Shown here: positions 27,316 to 34,576 of the stretch, piece after piece
Layout: the number at the start of each line of letters is the position of its first letter
Numbering within the stretch: the first letter of the stretch is position 1
NCBI GenBank assembly: GCA_015295945.1
Contig: DVED01000006.1
Span: 1 to 42,625, forward strand
Origin: Oscillatoriales cyanobacterium M59_W2019_021
Lineage (GTDB): Bacteria > Cyanobacteriota > Cyanobacteriia > Cyanobacteriales > Geitlerinemataceae
Length of the DNA: 42,625 nt
Reading direction: 5' to 3'
Notes under the pieces: generated by a model
Told to the model about the DNA's origin: nothing
The model's database searches: none
Seen by the model: the letters and a program-made list of their open reading frames with translations, nothing else
Program-made: the position numbers and the translations under genes

Positions 27316-27498
27316 ATGACTCAAACTTGGTATATCGTGAAAGGCAAAGAAGGGACGTGCGAAATTCTGTCGGACGATCGCCTGACGAGTGTAGACGAAG
27401 CAGAAATTGCGGCACGTTGGGGACCTTTTGAATCGATCGAAGAAGCGATCGCCCGTCGTGTCGGTTTGATTCGATCCGGTAAATGTCAGCCTCAGTAA
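27316..27498 (+). CDS. Small conserved-looking protein of 60 residues
   Basis: MTQTWYIVKGKEGTCEILSD... ending ARRVGLIRSGKCQPQ. It is compact, with a WYIVK strand, a WGPFESIEEAIARRVGLIR helix and two cysteines (about 15 and 57). I recall similar short proteins in cyanobacterial genomes but know no function. The stand-alone ATG follows a heptamer-like spacer (TAACCACTAACTACTAAC, about 27290-27307). The gene stands between the DUF4912 terminator and lepB and has the same strand as both. Confidence 0.75.
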   Translation: MTQTWYIVKGKEGTCEILSDDRLTSVDEAEIAARWGPFESIEEAIARRVGLIRSGKCQPQ

Positions 27499-27576
27499 CG
27501 TCGGTACGGGATCGAAGATTTTTCGGTAAGAGCGGGTCGATGGGTAACGATCCCGAAACGCGCCCTCAGAGTGCGA

Positions 27577-27620
27577 TATCATAAATGCTTCAGACGCGAT
27601 CGCCCGAAGCATTTATGATA
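27577..27620 (+). promoter_or_regulatory. 15-bp perfect inverted repeat over the lepB start
   Basis: TATCATAAATGCTTC (27577-27591) and GAAGCATTTATGATA (27606-27620) are exact complements separated by 14 bases that include a GCGATCGC site. The right arm contains the lepB ATG (27615-27617); the left arm contains the alternative in-frame ATG (27585). In mRNA the stem would bury either start codon. There is no T-run, so it is not a simple terminator. Confidence 0.7.
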
Positions 27621-28187
27621 GACGAACGAACCGATGTTCCCAAGGCTCCGAAAACGCAGTCGGTGGGGCAACAAATCCGGGAAAACCTGCAAATCCTGGC
27701 GATCGCGTTAGGTTTGGCGTTGCTGATTCGGATCTTTATTGCCGAACCCCGGTATATCCCGTCCGATTCGATGTTACCGAATCTCGAAGTAGGCGATCGC
27801 CTGGTGGTCGAAAAAGTCTCCTATCACTTCCATCCCCCCCATCCCGGCGACATCATCGTTTTCAATCCCCCACCTCAACTCCAGCAGCTGGGATTTCAAC
27901 CCCATCAAGCCTTCATCAAACGGACGATCGCTCTACCCGGTCAAACCGTCGAAGTGCGCGATGGCAAGGTGTTCGTGGACGGTCAACCCCTGCAAGAGGA
28001 CTACATCGCCGAACCCCCCAACTATACCCTAGAACCGCAAACCGTCCCCGAGGGCATGGTCTTCGTGATGGGCGACAACCGCAACAATAGCAACGACTCT
28101 CATATTTGGGGATTTTTGCCCCAACAAAACATTATCGGTCGCGCGTGGATGCGCTTTTGGCCCGGAGATCGAATTGGAGCCGTTTGA
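27615..28187 (+). CDS. lepB: Signal peptidase I
   Basis: A 190-residue type I signal peptidase that cleaves Sec and Tat signal peptides on the outer face of the plasma membrane. It has one N-terminal membrane helix (about 26-43, ILAIALGLALLIRIF). The catalytic Ser is at about 52 in YIPSDSMLP, the Lys at about 102 in FIKRTIALPGQ, and the conserved MGDNRNNSNDSHIWGFLP block lies at 152-169. Length is usual for cyanobacterial LepB. I start at ATG 27615; ATG 27585 in the same frame adds ten residues. Both start codons lie in the arms of the inverted repeat at 27577-27620, so initiation may be structure-controlled. Confidence 0.92.
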   Translation: MIDERTDVPKAPKTQSVGQQIRENLQILAIALGLALLIRIFIAEPRYIPSDSMLPNLEVGDRLVVEKVSYHFHPPHPGDIIVFNPPPQLQQLGFQPHQAFIKRTIALPGQTVEVRDGKVFVDGQPLQEDYIAEPPNYTLEPQTVPEGMVFVMGDNRNNSNDSHIWGFLPQQNIIGRAWMRFWPGDRIGAV

Positions 28188-28494
28188 AGGACAAGGCAAG
28201 GGGCGATACTCCTTTGGAGTCGCTTCGCGATCGGTTCTCGAGTCTCGGTTGGCGACAACTTGTCAAGATTTTAAGCTCTTCCGATAGAATAATCGTGAAA
28301 TCCCACTTAGGTTGGAAACATTGAGGGTCGAATGAGTTCGATCTCGAGGCTTTGATCGAGAGGAGAAAGATTCTCGCTCCATCGGTCAGTTACCAAAGTG
28401 TCCTATCTATGACGGGGTAGAGGGACATTTTCTGCTAGGGTGCGACCATCTAAGGCGCAGTCTTAGGGGTGTCTTTAAAGCGTTTTTCAGATGC
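28188..28494. other. Gap between lepB and the GT2 gene
   Basis: It contains the TCGCTTCGCGA-type repeat (28215-28239). A weak promoter-like pair, TTGTCA (28260-28265) and TAGAAT (28285-28290), has a 19-base spacer and could serve the GT2 gene about 200 bp downstream. No coding sequence was recognised. Confidence 0.4.
28215..28239 (+). repeat. 25-base TCGCTTCGCGA repeat, copy 1
   Basis: TGGAGTCGCTTCGCGATCGG followed by TTCTC. Copy 2 at 37363-37387 differs at one base. The core TCGC-TTC-GCGA is a small hairpin. Confidence 0.7.
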
Positions 28495-29778
28495 ATGGAC
28501 TTCAGCATCGTTATCACCACCTACAATCGCTTAGCGTTACTGAAACGGGCAATTCAGTCGGCTCTATCGCAAACGGTAGCGTGCGAAGTCGTGGTTGCCG
28601 ACGATTGTTCGACCGATGGCACCCAGGAATACGTGTGCCGCCTGTGCGACGAGTTGCACTCAATGGGAGATTTGCGCTTAGTCTACCATCGCAATGCCAC
28701 CAATCTGGGTCATGCGGCGACGTTAAACGCCGGAGTGAAAGCGGCAACGGGCGATTGGATCAAACCCCTAGACGACGACGATTATCTTGCCGCCAATTGT
28801 ATCGAAGAAATGCAACGGGCGATCGCCCTGCGTCCCCAAGCCGTCCTCTGTTCCTGTCAGGCGGCTCAAGTCGATAACAGCGAAGTCGAGATCGAACGCA
28901 CGCCCATTACCGGACCGGGAAAAGCCTTTTACATTCCCCAAGAAGATATTCACTACGGAATGCTCCTGGAAATGGTTCCCTTTGGAACCCCAGCACAGGT
29001 CGCTTTTTGTCGGGAAGCCTTTTGGAAGTCGGGGGGATGGGACTCCGAATTTGACGGCAACTGCGACGATATCGACTCCTGGATTCGCATCGCCCAGTTC
29101 GGCGATGCGGTGTTTCTCAATCGCTGCCTTGCCTATCGCACCATTTGGTCGGGAGCTTACAATCAAAAATTTTCGGTGAAAACCCGACTGGATACCAATC
29201 TGTTAATGAAACAGAAAATTTACCCCCTCGTCGATCCCAAGTATCGGGAAACCATTCCTACGTTAGAGGAGGTTCGAGATTACTTGCAAATTCACTGGGG
29301 ATTGGTTGCCCTCAAGCAAGGGAAAGTTCTCATCGGCTCGAACCTGCTGTTTCCCGCTTTGTTTTCGGTGCGCGGTTGGACGCTTTTGGTGCGGGCGATC
29401 GTTTTCCGCCACCATCAACCCTTAGAGACGCCATCTGCCCACGATCCCAACGAGCCAACGGAATTGAAGATCGACGCCCATCGGCTGACCGATCAGATGA
29501 CAGCTAACCTCTATTTAGCCCACAAAATTTACAGTCTCGTTGATCGTAAATACCGCTCTCAATGCCCGAATTTGGAGGCCGTGAAAGGGTATTTGAAATT
29601 GCGGTGGGGATGGACGGCAATCGTACGCGGCAAACCGATCGCCGCATTTAAAATTGCCGCTCCCGTTCTCTTTTATTTACCCGCTTGGAAACTGGCGATC
29701 GCTCTGGCACGCACGGGCGATTGCCCTAGCCGTCGCGGCATCACGGCGATCCGCCGCTTCGTATTAATGGAAGAGTAA
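28495..29778 (+). CDS. GT2-family glycosyltransferase
   Basis: A 427-residue protein with a GT-A fold glycosyltransferase domain at about 1-260: FSIVITTYNRLALLKRAIQS, VVVADDCSTDGTQEY, and the DxD-type metal motif KPLDDDDYL near residue 93. Later it has a SGGWDSEFDGNCDDIDSW acceptor-side segment near 177-194. The C-terminal roughly 170 residues hold two similar blocks (MKQKIYPLVDPKYRETIPTL and AHKIYSLVDRKYRSQCPNLE), each followed by a Trp-Gly-rich helix, so they look like an internal duplication of an unassigned helical unit. Soluble or peripheral; donor and acceptor unknown. The start ATG has no strong ribosome binding site. Confidence 0.85.
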   Translation: MDFSIVITTYNRLALLKRAIQSALSQTVACEVVVADDCSTDGTQEYVCRLCDELHSMGDLRLVYHRNATNLGHAATLNAGVKAATGDWIKPLDDDDYLAANCIEEMQRAIALRPQAVLCSCQAAQVDNSEVEIERTPITGPGKAFYIPQEDIHYGMLLEMVPFGTPAQVAFCREAFWKSGGWDSEFDGNCDDIDSWIRIAQFGDAVFLNRCLAYRTIWSGAYNQKFSVKTRLDTNLLMKQKIYPLVDPKYRETIPTLEEVRDYLQIHWGLVALKQGKVLIGSNLLFPALFSVRGWTLLVRAIVFRHHQPLETPSAHDPNEPTELKIDAHRLTDQMTANLYLAHKIYSLVDRKYRSQCPNLEAVKGYLKLRWGWTAIVRGKPIAAFKIAAPVLFYLPAWKLAIALARTGDCPSRRGITAIRRFVLMEE

Positions 29779-30297
29779 GAAGAATACAGGAGTAAGTGCT
29801 TCGCACTGGCTGCGCCTACAGAAGTTCAGGAGTTCAGAATGATAATGTTCGATCGGGGTCGCTGGTCATTAGTCATTTGTCATTGGCAAACATCTTCTCC
29901 CCCAACTCAAGCAAGCTCAAGACCGCTCTCTTACCCTCCTGTAACTCCCGAACTCCTTTTTGAACAGACTATCCCGATCGCGTCCGGGCCATCCAGTATA
30001 AAGATAGAAGGAAGTAGCGCGATCGATGTGTTCGAGTGGGGATGGCTGCCGATTTCGGTGCCACTGCCCATCCGACCATCGCTGTTTTGGCTTTCCGGTC
30101 GAGTCAGCCCTCGATACAGGCAGGATCTCCGTGGGAAATCGACAGCAAGGTTGAGACCCCAATGGCCATCCCGTCGAGATCGGTCTGGTTCGCGATCGAT
30201 TCGCGGCGGTGCGAACTCCCGGAGCGAGGTAAAATAAAAAACCGAAGCCACAGCGTTCTTTCACAGTCCATTGCAGTCAGTTTAAAGAGAGATTGCC
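29779..30297. other. Repeat-rich gap between the GT2 gene and sat
   Basis: It contains the 34-base AGTGCTTCGCACT repeat (29787-29820) and heptamer-like GTCATTAGTCATTTGTCATT (29863-29882). Open frames on both strands here have no protein-like motif, and none is called. No strong promoter for sat was identified. Confidence 0.5.
29787..29820 (+). repeat. 34-base AGTGCTTCGCACT repeat, copy 1
   Basis: CAGGAGTAAGTGCTTCGCAC followed by TGGCTGCGCCTACA. Copy 2 at 42405-42438 differs at one base. The core AGTGC-TTC-GCACT folds as a small hairpin. Confidence 0.75.
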
Positions 30298-31458
30298 TTG
30301 AATCCAGAGACTATTGCCCCCCACGGTGGTCATTTAATCAACCGAATTGCCACCCCTGCCGAGACTCAAGAATTCAAAGAAAAAGCCGACGCCTTACCCC
30401 GAGTCCAACTCGACGATCGCGCGTTTTCTGACTTGGTACTGATTGCTATCGGCGGATTCAGCCCGCTGACGGGATTCATGGAACAAGAAGACTACGAAAC
30501 GGTCGTCACGGATATGCGTCTGGCGAACGGTCTGCCTTGGTCGATTCCCATTACGCTTTCCGTCACCGAAGAGGTTGCCGAGCCCCTTAAGGAAGGAAGC
30601 TGGGTGCGTCTCGACGACCCCGAAGGTCGGTTTGTCGGCATATTGGAGCTCACGCAAAAATATCGCTACAACAAAACCCACGAGGTCACGAATGTTTACC
30701 GCACCGACGATGCCAAGCATCCCGGCGTTGCCGTCGTCTACGACCAAGGTTCGATGAATTTAGCCGGTCCCGTTTGGTTGCTGCAACGCGACCCCCATCC
30801 TCTCTTTCCCAAGTATCAAATCGATCCGATCGAATCCCGGAAGATGTTCCTCGAGAAAGGTTGGAAGACGGTGGTCGGTTTCCAAACCCGCAACCCCGTT
30901 CACCGCGCTCACGAGTACATCCAAAAGTGCGCCATGGAAACGGTCGATGGGTTGTTCTTGCATCCCCTGGTGGGTGCGACCAAAAGCGACGATATTCCGG
31001 CAGACGTGCGGATGCGCTGCTATGAAATCTTGCTGGAAAACTATTACCCGCAGGATCGGGTGATTTTGGCGATCAACCCGGCGGCCATGCGCTATGCCGG
31101 ACCTCGGGAAGCGATTTTCCACGCGATCGTCCGCAAGAACTACGGTTGCACCCACTTTATCGTCGGACGCGACCACGCAGGTGTCGGCGACTACTACGGC
31201 ACCTACGACGCCCAGCACATCTTCGACGAGTTCAAGCCAGAAGAATTGGGCATCGTGCCGATGAAGTTCGAGCATGCTTTCTACTGCACCCGCACCCAGT
31301 CGATGGCAACGACGAAGACCAGTCCGAGTAAGCCGGAAGAGCGGATTCACCTGTCGGGGACGAAGGTTCGGGAAATGCTGCGTCGGGGAGAACTGCCCCC
31401 GCCGGAGTTTTCTCGCCCCCTTGTTGCCGCTGAGTTAGCGCGAGTCATGCACCAGTAG
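30298..31458 (+). CDS. sat: Sulfate adenylyltransferase (ATP sulfurylase)
   Basis: A 386-residue monofunctional ATP sulfurylase, which makes adenosine phosphosulfate from ATP and sulfate as the first step of sulfate assimilation. The nucleotide-binding signature [11 protein letters not shown] is at residues 196-206, GRDHAGVG near 287, and [19 protein letters not shown] near 351. Length is normal and there is no fused APS kinase domain. The start is TTG at 30298 ([16 protein letters not shown]), which gives the family N-terminus; no ATG or GTG fits, and AGAGAG lies 6-12 bases before it. A hairpin followed by T-rich sequence lies at 31492-31535. Confidence 0.94.
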   Translation: MNPETIAPHGGHLINRIATPAETQEFKEKADALPRVQLDDRAFSDLVLIAIGGFSPLTGFMEQEDYETVVTDMRLANGLPWSIPITLSVTEEVAEPLKEGSWVRLDDPEGRFVGILELTQKYRYNKTHEVTNVYRTDDAKHPGVAVVYDQGSMNLAGPVWLLQRDPHPLFPKYQIDPIESRKMFLEKGWKTVVGFQTRNPVHRAHEYIQKCAMETVDGLFLHPLVGATKSDDIPADVRMRCYEILLENYYPQDRVILAINPAAMRYAGPREAIFHAIVRKNYGCTHFIVGRDHAGVGDYYGTYDAQHIFDEFKPEELGIVPMKFEHAFYCTRTQSMATTKTSPSKPEERIHLSGTKVREMLRRGELPPPEFSRPLVAAELARVMHQ

Positions 31459-31491
31459 GGAACCCTTTGGGTGATTGCTCGGGCATTAGGG

Positions 31492-31535
31492 GCAGGCGAT
31501 CGACGTTGCAGGGCGATCGCCTGCTTTCCATTTTT
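31492..31535 (+). terminator. Terminator-like hairpin after sat
   Basis: GCAGGCGATCG (31492-31502) and CGATCGCCTGC (31514-31524) form an 11-bp perfect stem with an 11-base loop, followed by TTTCCATTTTT. Confidence 0.65.
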
Positions 31536-31654
31536 CCGCGCGAGATTGCTGGCAACTCGCGACTCGCGACTCGCAAGTCGGGTATATTGCAAAGAGAGTT
31601 CGTGAGAGTTCGATGTCTAGATGCGATCAAGTCCCACCGATCTGGGAAATTGCA

Positions 31655-31705
31655 GATACAGCTACGGTCAGTCAGGTGGCAGAATGTTGTCGAATCTCCT
31701 AAAAC
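31655..31705 (+). repeat. Interspersed repeat family C, copy 1
   Basis: Contains GATACAGCTACGGTCA and GGTGGCAGAATGTTGTCGAA. It aligns with the minus strand of 37442-37492 (TATAGCAACCGTCA ... GGTGGCAGCACTTCGTGGGA). Identity is moderate. Confidence 0.5.
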
Positions 31706-31803
31706 CCTCGGGTCTCATACCTCAAAGGTCTTGGAGCGACCAGACGGCTAAAAAAGCTAATGGCTAACAGCTATAGCATGATTGAAGGCAGACAGGAACG
31801 ACA

Positions 31804-34032
31804 ATGAAACGACGGGGATTTTTACAACGGGCTGGCTCCCTGCTGGCAGCACTCGGTCTGAGCGAAACTGGGTTGTGGTGGCTAGCCGAGGGCGCGCGCA
31901 GCGCCCTCGCCCAACCCGCCGGGCGCAAATTAGCTTTACTAGTGGGTATCGATCAGTATCCGGAAACGATTTACGGTAGTGGCAATCTTCCCCTGACTGG
32001 ATGTGCTACCGACGTTCGATTGCTGCGAGAAGTACTCGTCCATCGATTTGGCTTTCAACCGGACGATATTTTGACGTTAACCGACGATCGGGCAACGCGA
32101 TCGCAAATTGAAACGGCATGGGTAGAGCATCTCCAAAATCGGGCGAAAGCCGACGACGTGGTGGTTTTTCACTTTAGCGGCTACGGCAGTCGAGCGAAGT
32201 TATCCGACAGTGCCGACTCGTGGCAAAATACGCTGATTCCCGTGGATGGGGGAGCGTCCGAGGGCGAGGCGGGAACCGTTAACGATTTGCCCTTAGAAAC
32301 TTTATGGCTGCTGTTGCGATCGCTGCCCACCGATCGGGTTCTCACCGTTCTCGATACCAGTTATTTCTATCCGGATCGATCGCTGCAAGGCAATTTCCGC
32401 ATCCGTTCTCTGCCCCAGTCCGCCCCCAGAATCTTAGGGTCGTCGGCACGGGAGTTTCAAGATCGATGGCGACGAGATTCCGGTTTGCTCGGTCGTTTCG
32501 TCGATCTCCGCAAAATTCCCGGCGTGGTTCTCGGGGCTGCTAGCCCCGAGGGATGGGCGCTAGAGGCACAATGGCAAGGATTCAGCGCGGGACTGCTAAC
32601 CTATGCCCTCACCCAGCAATTGTGGCAAATGACCGACAAAACCTCGATCCCGATCGTCGGACAATCCGCTGCGGGTCGGGTGAAACAATGGACGGGAAAC
32701 GCCCAACACCCCCAACTGTGTCGGGGGATGGAACTGCCCTGTCCGCAGAAGGAGCAGGGAAATCCCCCTGGGATCTCGCCGGGATTGCTCGCTCCCGCAG
32801 TTGGGGAGGCCGATGGAGCGGTTCTGGCGATCGACGAAGGCGGTACGGCGCGGATCTGGTTGGCGGGTTTGCCTCCGGAGATCGTCGAGTCCTACGGAGC
32901 GAATGCGGTGTTAACCACGGTACCGACCCCCAATAGCGATGCGCCTCCGGCAACCCGGCTGCAAGTTCGGGTGCGGGAAGGACTCACCGTTAAAGCCCAG
33001 GCGATGGAATCCTCCGGGAGTGCCACCTTACAAACCGGACAGCCAGTCTGGGAATCCGTGCGGGTACTTCCCCGCCATCCGAGCCTCACCGTGGCGCTCG
33101 ATGGAACGCTGGAGCGGATCGAACGGGTAGATGCCACGAGCGCGTTTGCGACTTTGCGCCGCGTTTCTCCGGTGACGGTGGGCGAACAGCCTGCCGATTG
33201 CTTGTTCGGGCGGGTGCGCCAACCCCAATCGATCGTCTTGGAAGAGGGATCGCCCCAGTCATCTCGCGGGACCTACGGGTTGCTATCTCCTGCGGGAGAG
33301 CCGATTCCCGGCAGTCTCACCGATACGGAAGAAGCGGTGAAAACGGCTGTTGGGCGGTTGAGTCCCCAACTCGAAAAGTTACGAGCCTTGAAGTTATTAC
33401 GATCGATCGCCAATGAAGGATCGTCGCAATTGGGGATGAAAGCGAGCTTAGTCGTGGTCGGTCCCGAAGATCGGATCTCGATCGAAAAACAAACCGCGCG
33501 GGGAGTGGGGAATCTAGAAAAACCGACTCTCACCTTCCGGGAAACCAACGGGATCTTAACCTTACCCGCCCTCAGTCGCATTCGCTATCGGGTGAAAAAT
33601 CTCAGCGATCGCCCTCTTTACTTTACAATCTTCAGTTTCGATCCCGACGGACGCACGCCAATCTACTATCCCTTGACACCGGACGCTCAACGGCAACAGC
33701 GCCCCATTCCACCGGGCGAAATGGCGATCGTCCCCGTCCCTTCGCAGTCAGAAGGTTGGCTGCTGCCGCGCACCCCCGGATTGGTGACGACCCAGATCGT
33801 TGGCAGCACTCGTCCGTTTAGCGCTACCTTAGCGGCTTTAGAAACCGCGAAAGTCCCCAAATCTAACGATCCCGAGGTAGTAGCCAACCCCCTGGAAATT
33901 GCCAGCGCGATCGTCGAAGACCTGCATCAAGCCAGTCTCCCCGCTACCCAAGATTTGGAACTGGCGAAAGAGATGTTCGCACTGGACGTACGCAATTGGG
34001 CAACGTTGAACTTTGCATACGAAGTGGTTTAA
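31804..34032 (+). CDS. Tat-exported orthocaspase homologue lacking the catalytic dyad
   Basis: A 742-residue caspase-fold (peptidase C14) protein. The N-terminus MKRRGFLQRAGSLLAALGL is a twin-arginine signal. The p20-like domain spans about 40-285: RKLALLVGIDQYP, DVRLLREVLVHRFGF, VVFHFSGYGS and LTVLDTSYFYP. In active members the last two motifs carry the catalytic His (SGHGS) and Cys (DTCYS). Here they are Tyr127 and Ser186, so protease activity is not expected. This His-Cys to Tyr-Ser form is known in cyanobacteria as a pseudo-orthocaspase variant. The C-terminal 450 residues are beta-rich, with a DUF4384-like segment near 590-655 (RIRYRVKNLSDRPLYFTIFS, PPGEMAIVP). A binding or regulatory role outside the plasma membrane is inferred. 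Confidence 0.88.
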   Translation: MKRRGFLQRAGSLLAALGLSETGLWWLAEGARSALAQPAGRKLALLVGIDQYPETIYGSGNLPLTGCATDVRLLREVLVHRFGFQPDDILTLTDDRATRSQIETAWVEHLQNRAKADDVVVFHFSGYGSRAKLSDSADSWQNTLIPVDGGASEGEAGTVNDLPLETLWLLLRSLPTDRVLTVLDTSYFYPDRSLQGNFRIRSLPQSAPRILGSSAREFQDRWRRDSGLLGRFVDLRKIPGVVLGAASPEGWALEAQWQGFSAGLLTYALTQQLWQMTDKTSIPIVGQSAAGRVKQWTGNAQHPQLCRGMELPCPQKEQGNPPGISPGLLAPAVGEADGAVLAIDEGGTARIWLAGLPPEIVESYGANAVLTTVPTPNSDAPPATRLQVRVREGLTVKAQAMESSGSATLQTGQPVWESVRVLPRHPSLTVALDGTLERIERVDATSAFATLRRVSPVTVGEQPADCLFGRVRQPQSIVLEEGSPQSSRGTYGLLSPAGEPIPGSLTDTEEAVKTAVGRLSPQLEKLRALKLLRSIANEGSSQLGMKASLVVVGPEDRISIEKQTARGVGNLEKPTLTFRETNGILTLPALSRIRYRVKNLSDRPLYFTIFSFDPDGRTPIYYPLTPDAQRQQRPIPPGEMAIVPVPSQSEGWLLPRTPGLVTTQIVGSTRPFSATLAALETAKVPKSNDPEVVANPLEIASAIVEDLHQASLPATQDLELAKEMFALDVRNWATLNFAYEVV

Positions 34033-34576
34033 AGAAGGTTTGTGGGATCGCAAAAGTCAGTTAATTTGCTAATTCAATTACTATTGAAATGGGTTAAGCC
34101 AAACGCCTATATCCCCCATGAGAATTTAGGCTAAATCCGCTGACGCCAACACAATGTCACGATATTTTAATATAAGCGCCCTTTGAGCGATCCCCAGCGA
34201 ACGTTTCCCGACAATCGATCGCCCTAAAATCTTCATAAAATAAGGACGATCGAGAAATCGAACCCCCGAATTCTCGTTGTCAAAAATCTATAACAATTAA
34301 GCCAGGCGCCCCCTTGCGCCCCAAAACCCAATGCTATAATCCACGATTGGAAGCCTCTGCGCGATCGAAACTTGTCAGCAACACCCACAACTCTCGAAAC
34401 CAACAATCGCTTCCCATCACCGCCTAACAAGCGACAGACCAGTATTCTCCCAACTTGAAAGATCGACTGCCGACCTCAGCTAACGAACGAGCCACCCGCC
34501 TGGCATCACTCTGGCACGGAACCACTCGCCTTTGGGTCGCTCTCAACTGTTCTTTAATCATTTCTGCCAAACGCTT
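34033..34576. other. Long leader region of the GH57 gene
   Basis: No gene was recognised. It contains the promoter candidate at 34314-34340 and a roughly 230-base predicted 5' untranslated stretch, unusually C/A-rich and without a visible riboswitch fold. A short ATATTTTAATAT palindrome lies near 34163-34174. Confidence 0.45.
34314..34340 (+). promoter_or_regulatory. Extended -10 promoter candidate for the GH57 gene
   Basis: TGCTATAAT (34332-34340) is an extended -10 with a perfect TATAAT. A weak TTGCGC lies 15 bases upstream. It is the best promoter match in the leader of the GH57 gene. Confidence 0.5.

Larger units (their letters stand above)
31459..31803. other. Gap between sat and the orthocaspase gene
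   Basis: It contains the sat terminator hairpin, short tandem ACTCGCG units (about 31556-31578) and an interspersed repeat (31655-31705). No coding sequence was recognised. Confidence 0.5.

Noticed and set aside
29839-30431. Overlapping plus-strand frames of about 130 codons before sat
   Set aside because: They cross interspersed repeats and run into the sat gene in the wrong frame; the translation has no motif.
30760-31350. 196-codon minus-strand frame opposite sat
   Set aside because: It is the complement of well-conserved ATP sulfurylase motifs, with no motif of its own.
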